From an uncultured Bacteroides sp. (GTDB lineage Bacteria; Bacteroidota; Bacteroidia; Bacteroidales; Bacteroidaceae), in contig USAN01000001.1 in the NCBI GenBank assembly GCA_900552645.1, positions 372,001 to 436,000 on the forward strand: a DNA stretch of 64,000 bases. Reading direction: 5' to 3'. Both the position numbers and the translations under genes were made by a program. Shown here piece by piece: positions 18,482-25,979 of the stretch (positions are counted from its first letter, which is position 1; every line of letters begins with the position of its first letter). The notes below the pieces were generated by a model. That model had not been told where the DNA came from, ran no database searches, and worked only from the letters and a program-made list of their open reading frames with translations.

Positions 18482-19069
18482 TTCAATGCGAAGTACGCCC
18501 GTGAACCGGAGCTACTGAACATTGAGATGAAAGACTTTTTGGAGAACGAAGATTGTACCGACTTCTCCCACACCCGCATGAACATCTACTTCCGGGATCT
18601 GGGCAACGAAAGCCCGCTATTGGTGAAGTTGATAATGCAGAGCATCTACAAGAATAACGACCGCAAGATTCGCCATTTGGGTAGCAAGCGGTTCGGCATC
18701 CAGTTCGTTGTCAAGGGGATTTACACCTACAACGGGATTCTGTATGTGCATACGCAGACCAAAAACAGTTCCAATGTGCCGTTCGATACGGATTTTATCA
18801 AGTATAAGATAATCGACAAGAAAGTGGCGAAGCGCACAGCGATTCAGGAAACAGTGCTGGATGCGGTGCGTAGTTACAACGAGGTGATGGAGATTGGTGG
18901 CAAAGCGACCGTCCGCACGGTGTATGCTCTTCCGAAGTTTACGATTCCTGACGACAAAATCCTGCTGGTGGAACTCTACGAGAAGAACGGCGGGCGACAT
19001 CAGACCATCCGTGTGGAGAACGCCGACATCGTGAACGCCGAAGTGATTAACGAACTTAAAATCAAATAG
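18470..19069 (+). pseudogene. traN: TraN conjugative transposon protein, 5'-truncated
   Basis: The frame reads as the C-terminal 200 residues of TraN from CTnDOT-like elements (SFNAKYAREPELLNIEM onward, ending NAEVINELKIK). TraN is part of the mating-pair formation channel. The N-terminal part, including the signal sequence, is replaced by IS21 sequence at about 18470-18486. Apparent start codons before that point lie in IS DNA. G+C content rises clearly here compared with the flanking AT-rich genes. The gene ends with TAG two codons from another stop, 2 nt before traO. Confidence 0.8.
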
Positions 19070-19071
19070 GA

Positions 19072-19650
19072 ATGAAAAAATCCATTTTTATAATGATACT
19101 TTTGGCGTTGTGCCTGAATTTTCAGGTGCACGCACAAAGATACCTGCCCGGCATGAAAGGGTTGCAGATTACGGCGGGAATGGCTGACGGTTTCCACTGG
19201 AACGAGAAAGAGGATTTTGCTTACAATATCGGTGCGGCGTATAGTGTCTATACCAAGAACGCCAACCGTTGGGTGATTGGTGGTGAATACCTCGAAAAGC
19301 GGTATGACTACAAGGATATACGCATACCTGTGCAACAATTCACCGCAGAGGGCGGCTATTATCTGAACTTCCTTTCCGACCGCCGGAAAATCTTTTTCCT
19401 CTCGGCGGGGCTGTCTGCTCTTGCCGGATATGAAACCAGCAACCGGGGCGAAAAGTTATTGCCGGATGGTTCTCTGCTACTGAACAAAGATGCGTTTGTG
19501 TATGGTGCTGCTTTAACACTGGAGTTGGAAACCTACCTGAGCGACCGATTGGTGTTGCTTCTGAATGTAAGGGAGCGGGCAATGTTCGGTTCGTCCATCG
19601 GGACGTTCCACACGCAGGTGGGTGTCGGAATGAAGTTTATAATCAACTAA
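19072..19650 (+). CDS. traO: TraO conjugative transposon protein
   Basis: 192 residues. A signal peptide is cleaved after VHA (about residue 21), then a beta-rich outer-membrane-like protein follows with the TraO family segments (GMKGLQITAGMADGFHW, then GAAYSVYTKNANRW) and a C-terminal hydrophobic/aromatic strand ending in Asn. It belongs to the mating apparatus. It starts 2 nt after traN and appears intact, but most of its partner genes have been deleted. The traP primase gene often found between traO and traQ is absent here. Confidence 0.85.
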   Translation: MKKSIFIMILLALCLNFQVHAQRYLPGMKGLQITAGMADGFHWNEKEDFAYNIGAAYSVYTKNANRWVIGGEYLEKRYDYKDIRIPVQQFTAEGGYYLNFLSDRRKIFFLSAGLSALAGYETSNRGEKLLPDGSLLLNKDAFVYGAALTLELETYLSDRLVLLLNVRERAMFGSSIGTFHTQVGVGMKFIIN

Positions 19651-19655
19651 TTAAT

Positions 19656-20099
19656 ATGTATATGCAAAAGATATTATCAAAAATCAGGATGGGCTGTTGT
19701 ATGGTGGCGGCTCTCCTGTTCTTCGGCTCATGCGATGATAAGCTGGAGATTCAACAGGCGTACCCGTTCACCATCGAAACGATGCCTGTACCCAAGAAAC
19801 TGAAAATCGGAGAAACCGCAGAAATCAGGTGTCAGTTGAAGCGGGAGGGGCGATATTTGCCGACCACGTATAAAATTAGATTCTTCCAACCGGACGGTAA
19901 AGGGGAGTTAAAAATGGATAACGGTACTTTGTTCCTGCCAAATGACTATTACCCGCTGGAGAAAGAGACGTTCCGGCTCTACTACACCTCTGCATCCACC
20001 GACCAGCAGACCATTGACGTATATGTGGAAGATAGTTTCCAACAACTCGTTCAACTGACTTTCTCGTTCAACAACGACAGCAGCAAGGAAGAGGAATAA
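19656..20099 (+). CDS. traQ: TraQ-like DUF3872 lipoprotein of the conjugative element
   Basis: 147 residues from ATG 19656; an alternative ATG lies two codons later. The signal peptide ends in lipobox FFGSC (Cys at residue 26). The mature part matches DUF3872/TraQ (YPFTIETMPVPKKLKIGE, DVYVEDSFQQL). The last 58 codons have a second, synonymously diverged copy at 20697-20870, on the other side of a GIY-YIG gene. The gene is therefore complete, but its 3' end has been duplicated or replaced. A hairpin terminator follows the stop. Confidence 0.8.
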   Translation: MYMQKILSKIRMGCCMVAALLFFGSCDDKLEIQQAYPFTIETMPVPKKLKIGETAEIRCQLKREGRYLPTTYKIRFFQPDGKGELKMDNGTLFLPNDYYPLEKETFRLYYTSASTDQQTIDVYVEDSFQQLVQLTFSFNNDSSKEEE

Positions 20100-20107
20100 A
20101 TAAGACT

Positions 20108-20137
20108 CCTGCACAATTAATGTTTATATTGTGCAGG
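20108..20137 (+). terminator. Terminator after traQ
   Basis: CCTGCACAAT (20108-20117) pairs with ATTGTGCAGG (20128-20137). It lies between convergent traQ and the GIY-YIG gene, and outside the duplicated traQ tail. Confidence 0.7.
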
Positions 20138-20151
20138 GTCTTCAATTCATT

Positions 20152-20583
20152 TTATCCGATATTAAATTCAGGCTTAATTAAGTCCACATTTCCTGAACAC
20201 ACTATCTTAACTGGGTTATGATTATAGCTATCTTTACACTGAATATTTACAGGAGGCTGCGCATGATATATACAGGCAGCTTCAACTTCGTCCAAAAGAT
20301 GCCCTTCAACTGGACATACGGAATAATACAGCATCTCTCCTTTTTTTACATAAGAGCACCAATCCTCATAATGTTCGTGTTCTCCATTTACCCTTTCATT
20401 AATGTTTTCTGCTTGACCTATATAAAGCAGTTCTTTGAGTGAACAATTATATGTTCCATCACTTTTCTGATTTCGGATACCTCTGTACACAAAATACAGC
20501 CCTGAGTAATCAGGCAAAGTATGCTTCACTGCTTCTCTTGTGAAACCTTTAAATTCTAAATTGTGAGTTCTTCTAATTTTCAT
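20152..20583 (-). CDS. GIY-YIG nuclease domain protein, probable homing-type nuclease
   Basis: 143 residues from the ATG at 20583; the upstream open frame has no supporting signals. The GIY-YIG core reads SGLYFVYRG (GIY equivalent, about residue 27) then ELLYIGQAENINERV (YIG equivalent with the conserved Arg). A Glu in LLDEVEAACIY fits the catalytic acid. The protein is small, like free-standing homing endonucleases. The gene is AT-rich in a GC-richer tra region and sits on the opposite strand between two copies of the traQ 3' end. This suggests that it entered by cleaving traQ and rebuilt the gene on repair (inference). A restriction or DNA-repair role is the alternative. Confidence 0.75.
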   Translation of the reverse strand: MKIRRTHNLEFKGFTREAVKHTLPDYSGLYFVYRGIRNQKSDGTYNCSLKELLYIGQAENINERVNGEHEHYEDWCSYVKKGEMLYYSVCPVEGHLLDEVEAACIYHAQPPVNIQCKDSYNHNPVKIVCSGNVDLIKPEFNIG

Positions 20584-20696
20584 AATATTTAAATTTAAGT
20601 TAGTAATATAATTTGCACAAAATATTACAAATAGTATTCCATCCTCATAATGAAGATATTTACGCAAGAAATCATGGCGGAATATGACATAATGAC

Positions 20697-20870
20697 ACAT
20701 TATTCCTGCCAAACGATTTTTACCCGCTGGAGAAAGAGACATTCCGGCTCTACTACACCTCTGCATCCACCGACCAGCAGACCATTGACGTGTATGTGGA
20801 AGATAGTTTTCAGCAGTTGGTTCAACTGACTTTCTCGTTTAATAACGATAGTAGCAAGGAAGAGGAATAA
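20697..20870 (+). repeat. Second copy of the traQ 3' end (pairs with 19926-20099)
   Basis: This segment aligns end to end with 19926-20099, both finishing at the identical GAGGAATAA stop. Over the clearly alignable 168 nt I count 14 differences. Only one changes an amino acid (Tyr to Phe in LPNDYYP versus LPNDFYP); the others are silent and cluster near the two ends. The copy has no start codon or promoter of its own and is followed by a terminator, so it is a displaced 3' gene end. Confidence 0.9.
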
Positions 20871-20898
20871 CCCTTTTTGTATGAATGTGTTAAAAAAT

Positions 20899-20927
20899 AC
20901 TCAACATTTTATTGTTGGGTGTTTTTT
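20899..20927 (+). terminator. Terminator after the displaced traQ tail
   Basis: ACTCAACA (20899-20906) and TGTTGGGT (20913-20920), then seven T. It is probably the original terminator of the tra operon. Confidence 0.8.
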
Positions 20928-20941
20928 TGTGATTAACTTTG
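20911..20941 (+). promoter_or_regulatory. Promoter of the zinc-binding cargo gene
   Basis: ATTG (20911-20914, one mismatch to TTTG), 19 nt spacer, TAACTTTG at 20934-20941. The -33 element overlaps the terminator hairpin. The start codon is 48 nt downstream of the -7 element. Confidence 0.5.
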
Positions 20942-20989
20942 TGTAAATGAAATGTGATTTTTTAAATTCACAGCAAAAACTTATATATT

Positions 20990-22018
20990 ATGGAATATCA
21001 AGATTGTTTAATTTGTAAAAAGGATAAAGCAACGAAAACCAATTCACATCTGATACCAAGTTTTATGGTTGCTAAGGTATGTAGCTATGACGGAAGTGGA
21101 AAACGTGATAAAGAAGTCATGTTTACAATGACCTCTTATGAAGATAAAGTATATGTAGGAGCTGTTCCTGATACAAAATTAGATGAACTATTCGACCAAA
21201 AGATATTAACGGAAGAACGTATCGAAGAAGAACTAAAAGATAACACAGCATCAAAAGACTATATTTTCTGTCCAACTTGTGAAGCCAATTTATCAAAATA
21301 TTTGGAAGCACCTTATGCAGAACATCTTTCAACAGGAAAGCCCATAAATATGGAGCTTGCTTATTTCTTTTGGCTATCTATTGTTTGGCGAATGTCTATT
21401 TCAAGGCAATTTCAATTTGCTTTATCTAATGATATAGAACAGTTGCTTGGTGATTGTTTACATGAATACATGGATGCATTGGCAAGTGGTCAAAAGACGG
21501 ATGCTATTATAGAAAAATGCAAATTCTCGTATCAATTACTGCGCTGTCCCTCTTATCTTCCCAATGGTATGGCTTATTTGGGTGGACGATATTGGGAAGA
21601 AAAAGGTATACTTGTTCTTACTTTGGGAGATACGATTCTTTGTGTAAGATTTGATGGTGCAAAACTTCCTGAAGATTTTTCATATCTTGGGCTGGAAGAA
21701 GCTATAAAGTCAGCTCCTGAAAACAAAGGAACTGATACAGAAGAATGGGTAAAAATAGGAAAAGAGGCATTTGAAGAAGCCATGACACAAATGGTAAAAG
21801 AAACAGCGTTAAAACGATTGCTTAATGAAAAGGAAGTAGCAGATAAAATTTGGCAAGAAGTAGGACTGTCAGGGACTATGCCGGATGAAATATTTCAAAC
21901 CTTTATGGAAAAACTATATTCAGAAAATTCAAAGCAAGGGGATAGAAAAACGCATGAGCGATATGTCCAAATTTTTAATGAGACATTAGAATCTTTTGGT
22001 TTTATAGCCAAAGACTAA
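20990..22018 (+). CDS. Zinc-binding HNH-like hypothetical protein, ICE cargo
   Basis: 342 residues. The N-terminus has CLICKKD and NSHLIPSF, the spacing of a CxxC followed by an HNH-type His. A second CPTC occurs around residue 93. Together these suggest a zinc-ribbon/HNH-like module of about 100 residues. The rest is helical, with a charged C-terminal 110 residues. I do not recognise the family. It has its own promoter, lies between the tra genes and the ardA region, and is AT-rich like recently acquired cargo. A DNA-cleaving defence function is possible, but there is no clear second His/Asn to complete an HNH active site. Confidence 0.6.
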   Translation: MEYQDCLICKKDKATKTNSHLIPSFMVAKVCSYDGSGKRDKEVMFTMTSYEDKVYVGAVPDTKLDELFDQKILTEERIEEELKDNTASKDYIFCPTCEANLSKYLEAPYAEHLSTGKPINMELAYFFWLSIVWRMSISRQFQFALSNDIEQLLGDCLHEYMDALASGQKTDAIIEKCKFSYQLLRCPSYLPNGMAYLGGRYWEEKGILVLTLGDTILCVRFDGAKLPEDFSYLGLEEAIKSAPENKGTDTEEWVKIGKEAFEEAMTQMVKETALKRLLNEKEVADKIWQEVGLSGTMPDEIFQTFMEKLYSENSKQGDRKTHERYVQIFNETLESFGFIAKD

Positions 22019-22066
22019 CCAAACACTACTAATAGCATATATGGGAAATAGAGAAACGGTTTCTTT

Positions 22067-22126
22067 GCTACTTTCTTTCCCGCATAGGCTCACGAAAGAA
22101 AGTAGCCGGGCGGAACTCCCGCCCGG
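22067..22126 (+). terminator. Double hairpin between convergent ICE genes
   Basis: First hairpin: GCTACTTTCTTTC (22067-22079) with GAAAGAAAGTAGC (22094-22106). Second: CCGGGCGG (22106-22113) with CCGCCCGG (22119-22126). They share the base at 22106 and separate a plus-strand gene from the minus-strand ardA operon, so bidirectional termination is likely. Confidence 0.8.
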
Positions 22127-22132
22127 TATAGA

Positions 22133-22519
22133 TTACAGTTCCGCAAAATTATTAACCTCACATTCCAATATAACGACCTCCGCCTGATGGGTGTAGAGGT
22201 CGTTTTTCTTTGCCGCTTCGATGGCTCGTTCTTCACTGGAGTAAACACCGAAACAAACCCGGCTCGATTTTGTTTTGTGTACGTCCGTTTGAAACAGGAT
22301 GTAAACGGGTGGTTGCTCTTGGCGTTTTATCCACTCGTCCCGCTTTTGGCGGCAGATTTCAAGCGTTTTCGCTACCGTTGAAAACAGTTTGCCGTTTGTA
22401 TGGCGGTAGTCGTATTGAATATAAATCTGACCTCTGAACGCTCCTAAACAGCACTCAATATACTTTTCTTCTCCGAGTGTTTGGGTGATGCTCACCCCGT
22501 TTTTGTTTAATGATTCCAT
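22133..22519 (-). CDS. DUF3873-like conjugative-element protein with C-terminal extension
   Basis: 128 residues. The N-terminal 65 residues match the DUF3873 pattern of Bacteroidetes conjugative elements (NGVSITQTLGEEKY, YQYDYRHTNGKLFSTV in part, ECC, CRQKRDEW). The remaining 60 residues (PVYILFQTD onward) form an extra domain in which SEERAIEAAKKND resembles a small alpha/beta fold. Function unknown. It is the last gene of a minus-strand group with a small membrane protein and ardA. Confidence 0.7.
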   Translation of the reverse strand: MESLNKNGVSITQTLGEEKYIECCLGAFRGQIYIQYDYRHTNGKLFSTVAKTLEICRQKRDEWIKRQEQPPVYILFQTDVHKTKSSRVCFGVYSSEERAIEAAKKNDLYTHQAEVVILECEVNNFAEL

Positions 22520-22538
22520 ACTGGTTTTATTGATTGGT

Positions 22539-22751
22539 TTATATTATTAGCAAAGCAAGTAACAACAGAAACAGCACCGTAGCGCATAGACCGTAAAGGA
22601 TAGACAGGCAGAGCCGCAACAGGAAACACGCCACGCCATAACCCAAAAACAGAAATAACGCCGTGCCTACTCCGCTAACGCTGGCAATACGGTACAGGAT
22701 AAACAACAGCACCAGCCGCAACACGATTTTATAAATGCTTTTCTTTTCCAT
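22539..22751 (-). CDS. Small membrane protein of the ardA operon
   Basis: 70 residues starting at the ATG at 22751 (MEKKSIYKIV). After a short basic N-terminus nearly the whole protein is hydrophobic, giving two membrane helices at about residues 10-40 and 45-70. Small proteins of this kind accompany ardA in Bacteroides conjugative elements. It lies 52 nt after ardA and 19 nt before the DUF3873-like gene on the same strand. Function unknown. Confidence 0.65.
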   Translation of the reverse strand: MEKKSIYKIVLRLVLLFILYRIASVSGVGTALFLFLGYGVACFLLRLCLSILYGLCATVLFLLLLALLII

Positions 22752-22803
22752 TGTTGAGGGATTTATGGGCGGGGTGTCGATGTCCCCGCCCGGATTGTTA
22801 TCT

Positions 22804-23337
22804 TTAAGCCGCCCGGAATACAAAACCGTCCTCCATCCAGTAGTCGCCGCAAAATAAATCACGGGCAAACTTGGCATAATCGAAGTAAGATTTGGCAAAC
22901 TCCGGCAGGTCATAGCACTCTTCAACGATTTGGTAGGCAAAATCCTCTTCATCGTCCTCTTCACCCTGATATTCATCTTCAAAAGAGCTTACAAGGTCGG
23001 CGGCATCGTCTTTCTCAAAATCGTGTCCTTTGTGGTTACACCACACAAAAAAGGCTTCTTGGCGGTTGTCGTCCATATCTTCCACTGCATCCCGCAATTC
23101 AAAAAACTTTTCGGATAACCAGCTTTCGCCGATTAGGCTTTCCGGTATGTTCTCCCAGTCCTAATACATATATTCTGCATCTTCTTCGTCCTTGTGTAGC
23201 TCCCGGCACGCTTCGTTAAATTCGTCCTTATCCGAATAATCGGAGAGGTCGAGCCACTTTCCAAAGATTGAACCTGCGTTATACTTGCTGTATGTGCCTA
23301 CATAAATTTTTGCTTCTGATAGTGTTACCGTTTCCAT
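22804..23337 (-). pseudogene. ardA: ArdA antirestriction protein interrupted by an in-frame TAG
   Basis: From ATG 23337 (ribosome-binding AGGAAAT just upstream) the frame reads as ArdA: SEAKIYVGTYSKYN, GSIFGKWLDLSDY, then TAG at 23163-23161 (codon 59). It continues in frame with DWENIPESLIGESW, EAFFVWCNHKG and CYDLPEFAKSYFDYAKFA to the normal end GDYWMEDGFVF. Homologues as I know them have Gln at this position (QDYEN), so a single CAG-to-TAG change explains the break. ArdA mimics B-form DNA and blocks type I restriction enzymes during conjugation. Without suppression only a 58-residue fragment is made. Confidence 0.85.
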
Positions 23338-23770
23338 GATTTCCTGTTTTTTTAAGTTTATGCGGATTTGAGAGGTGAGGGAGTTTAGTTTCATAATCTT
23401 TTTCCTGTTTCTCGTAAATCCGACTTTTTTTTATGCGTCTTTCGGTCGGGTAGGTCGTTTTCGTTTCACATAGGCTATAAAGGGTAGTGTTTAGCCTTTG
23501 CAGGTTTTTGAAGAAAAATACACTCAACCGTAGGGCGCAGGAAGATTTTTGTTCTAACCCGTAGGGCTTGAACTTGCTAAGGCGTGAGGAACACGGAAAT
23601 ACCTTTGCCTATTGAAACAAAAACAAATGACCGCCCACCGCATGACTGCTTATTGGGAGTGGTTTACATCGGGAGAAACGGGAAAGAGGTCTGATTTTAA
23701 TTGAAATAGAGATATTTATGTATGATATTGAAATTATATCACTAATTTTGTTCTATATAAGAATTTCAAT
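23338..23770 (+). other. Gene-free control region between ardA and the nuclease gene
   Basis: 433 bp without a convincing coding region. It should hold the minus-strand promoter of ardA. On the plus strand, TAATTTTG at 23743-23750 fits a -7 element for the downstream gene, without a clear -33 partner. Related words CCGTAGGGC occur twice (about 23528 and 23560). Confidence 0.5.
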
Positions 23771-25183
23771 ATGAATATAAAATTATACATAGTAGGAGCC
23801 AATACCGATGATAAGGGTACGCAGTTGGAAGAATTAACGACTGCTATTTTGCAAAAACAAGGATATGTCAATATCTCAACTAATGCAATATATAGCGGAG
23901 GTAGTGAGATTGATGCTGTTGCTGTACATAAAAATCGTTTAGCAGTAACAGATGTAGAATACCCTGTTGTGTGTGAGTGTAAAGCGCATAATAAACCAAT
24001 AAATATCAATGATTGGTTAAAATTTATTGGGAAGATATATATAGAGAGACTTAAAAATCCTCAAACAATTGGTCTGATGATTGCTCTTTCAGGTGCAAAT
24101 GGTAATGTTATGGGGTCTTATAGCGAATTAAGAAAGTATCAGTTTGTACATCTTATTGCAAATGATGATTTGGTGGCTCTTTTAATGTCTGAATATAGAT
24201 TATCATCGTCCAACGATATAGAAACTAATATATCACAATACACCAATAAACGTATTGCAGAAATAGGGCTTGTATATTATGCTAAACATGTTTATTGGCT
24301 TGTAAGTTTTATAGACGGAGGATTTACCTTGTTAAATCATTGTGGGGAAACATTGAGTGAGCAAGTCTTAGATAATATGCTGCAACTACTATATTCTAAT
24401 TCCCCTTTTACTGGTTATATTGATATTAAAGCTGAATATGCAGCAGTGATTAGACAAGCATCAATTGACAAGTTAGCATTAAGCATTCTAATGGATGAAA
24501 TTGAAGAGTTTTCATTTAAAGAGTTACTTACTAAAACACAAGCCATTCTTCCCGATTCAAATGACACTATCAATCAAGATGAATTTTCTGTTATTCTTGC
24601 AGCAAATAAATTCATTCAAAACAAGGCTGATAAATATTCATTACTTCCGATTGATAAAATTGATTTTATAGAATTTTATCGCTATGTTTTCACCAATGCT
24701 GCGCCTATAAGAATTTTAAGTAGGCAGCTCTATTTGAAGATGATAAACGAACAACTCTTGAAGAGAATTTGTGAAATCCAGTATTGTATAAAGATACCGG
24801 ATGATAAAAAGAACGAATCTTTGTTCATTTTACAATATTCACCAACAGCGTTGGCGTATGCAATAGAGGAAGATAAGGCGATAACACGTTATCGCTCTCC
24901 GAATGGCAATACAATTGCCCCTAACGTAGATAAAGGGCATACAGAATGGTTTATGCACAAAATCACAAACTCATTTATTCAAGATTTTCACAATCAAATG
25001 TTCCATGAACTTTACCTCAATGAATATGAGATAACCTCAATATGTATTAATCTTGGTTTGGAGATAGCTCAAGAAAAAAGAGATAAAGTAATTATTAATG
25101 ACAGAAAAGAATTATTGCTTGGTAGATTGGGCGAAGAATATAATAATCAAGTTATTTTAATGGGGAAATTACCTGAAAACTAA
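23771..25183 (+). CDS. Putative PD-(D/E)xK (Mrr-like) restriction endonuclease, ICE cargo
   Basis: 470 residues. The first 110 residues look like a Mrr/restriction-endonuclease-like fold: GTQLEELTTAILQKQGY, then SGGSEIDAVAV with the active-site Asp, then VVCECKAHNKPI giving the ExK. The remaining 360 residues show no motif I can name and may recognise DNA or sense infection. It is a single AT-rich gene between ardA and the integrase operon, the usual place for cargo. A stand-alone anti-phage nuclease is the best guess. The assignment of D, E and K comes from motif reading only. Confidence 0.6.
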   Translation: MNIKLYIVGANTDDKGTQLEELTTAILQKQGYVNISTNAIYSGGSEIDAVAVHKNRLAVTDVEYPVVCECKAHNKPININDWLKFIGKIYIERLKNPQTIGLMIALSGANGNVMGSYSELRKYQFVHLIANDDLVALLMSEYRLSSSNDIETNISQYTNKRIAEIGLVYYAKHVYWLVSFIDGGFTLLNHCGETLSEQVLDNMLQLLYSNSPFTGYIDIKAEYAAVIRQASIDKLALSILMDEIEEFSFKELLTKTQAILPDSNDTINQDEFSVILAANKFIQNKADKYSLLPIDKIDFIEFYRYVFTNAAPIRILSRQLYLKMINEQLLKRICEIQYCIKIPDDKKNESLFILQYSPTALAYAIEEDKAITRYRSPNGNTIAPNVDKGHTEWFMHKITNSFIQDFHNQMFHELYLNEYEITSICINLGLEIAQEKRDKVIINDRKELLLGRLGEEYNNQVILMGKLPEN

Positions 25184-25211
25184 TCCCATATAATTGCGTG
25201 TGTCTTTTTTA

Positions 25212-25250
25212 CACAAGTGTATCGCCAGCTTGCCTTGTGATACTCTTGTG
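25212..25250 (+). terminator. Hairpin after the nuclease gene
   Basis: CACAAGTGTATC (25212-25223) pairs with GATACTCTTGTG (25239-25250) with one mismatch. It is 29 nt after the stop and has no strong T tract, so the terminator role is uncertain. Confidence 0.45.
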
Positions 25251-25353
25251 CGGGTTTATGGAGGTTCTTTTGCGGAAACCCACAACGTGGATAAACGAAT
25301 GTGCAGTATCGTTTGGAGTTTTGAAAATGTACCGAAGTAATGGGATATAAAAA

Positions 25354-25373
25354 TAGCGGGACGATGCCCGCTA
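25354..25373 (-). terminator. Terminator of the integrase-ORF6N operon
   Basis: TAGCGGG and its complement (25354-25373) form a compact GC-rich hairpin. On the minus strand it is followed by a run of T, as expected for intrinsic termination. Confidence 0.75.
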
Positions 25374-25394
25374 CTACTTGATGGAGATAACCAA

Positions 25395-25415
25395 CTTATC
25401 ACAATTTGTGATAAG
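25395..25415 (-). repeat. Perfect palindrome adjoining the ORF6N stop codon
   Basis: CTTATCACAA, one central base, TTGTGATAAG. This 21-nt symmetric site touches the stop codon of the ORF6N gene. No T tract follows, and a separate terminator lies 22 nt further on, so it may be a protein-binding site instead. Confidence 0.6.
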
Positions 25416-25955
25416 CTATTCTTTGGGTCTTTTCTTGACGGTGTGTTTGACTTTCAACACCGAAAGGTTAAATTCGATGGTGGTTTCTGTACCTACGGTT
25501 TGAAAATCATCGCTCAGTATATCTGAAATTAATTCTCCGCTCTTTTGCATCATAGATTTTTGCTGTGATTTTTCGGACTGCTCCGATAATTGGGAGATGG
25601 TTCGGGATAGCTCCCGGACTTTGGTAAATGTTTCAATGATGGCAATTGTAGTTTCCGTTGCTTTGGGTGACTTCAGGATGGTTGCCAGCATATATAAACC
25701 ACGTTCTGAAAATGCCTTTGGCGCATATTTCAAGTTCTCACCACGTTTCAAGGTCGAAATTTTCGACCTTGAAACAATGGCTTCATCCATAGATAAATAA
25801 AGAATATACCCATCAGGGAATTTATCGGGGTTGTTCTTTACCGCTTCATTGATACGTTTGGTTTCTACCCCGTATAATTCCGCCACATCGCTATCAAGAA
25901 TCACTTTTTGTTCTCGGATAGTGATAATTTTGTTTTCAATAAGTTGCTGCTTCAT
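25416..25955 (-). CDS. ORF6N domain protein, putative DNA-binding regulator
   Basis: 179 residues from the ATG at 25955; an upstream TTG only 4 nt from the integrase stop is less likely. The N-terminal 90 residues are a typical ORF6N domain: NKIITIREQKVILDSDVAEL, YGVETKRINEAVKNN, FSERGLYMLATIL. ORF6N domains occur in phage antirepressor-like proteins and are common on Bacteroidetes mobile elements. The C-terminus contains a coiled-coil stretch (QLSEQSEKSQQKS). It follows the integrase gene on the same strand and may regulate the element. The TAG stop sits beside a perfect palindrome. Confidence 0.8.
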   Translation of the reverse strand: MKQQLIENKIITIREQKVILDSDVAELYGVETKRINEAVKNNPDKFPDGYILYLSMDEAIVSRSKISTLKRGENLKYAPKAFSERGLYMLATILKSPKATETTIAIIETFTKVRELSRTISQLSEQSEKSQQKSMMQKSGELISDILSDDFQTVGTETTIEFNLSVLKVKHTVKKRPKE

Positions 25956-25979
25956 ATCGCTTTGTATTTTAATCAATAA

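Noticed and set aside
20584..20766. 61-codon N-terminal extension of the GIY-YIG protein
   Set aside because: It would overlap the displaced traQ tail, lacks similarity to GIY-YIG proteins, and the ATG at 20583 fits the domain start.
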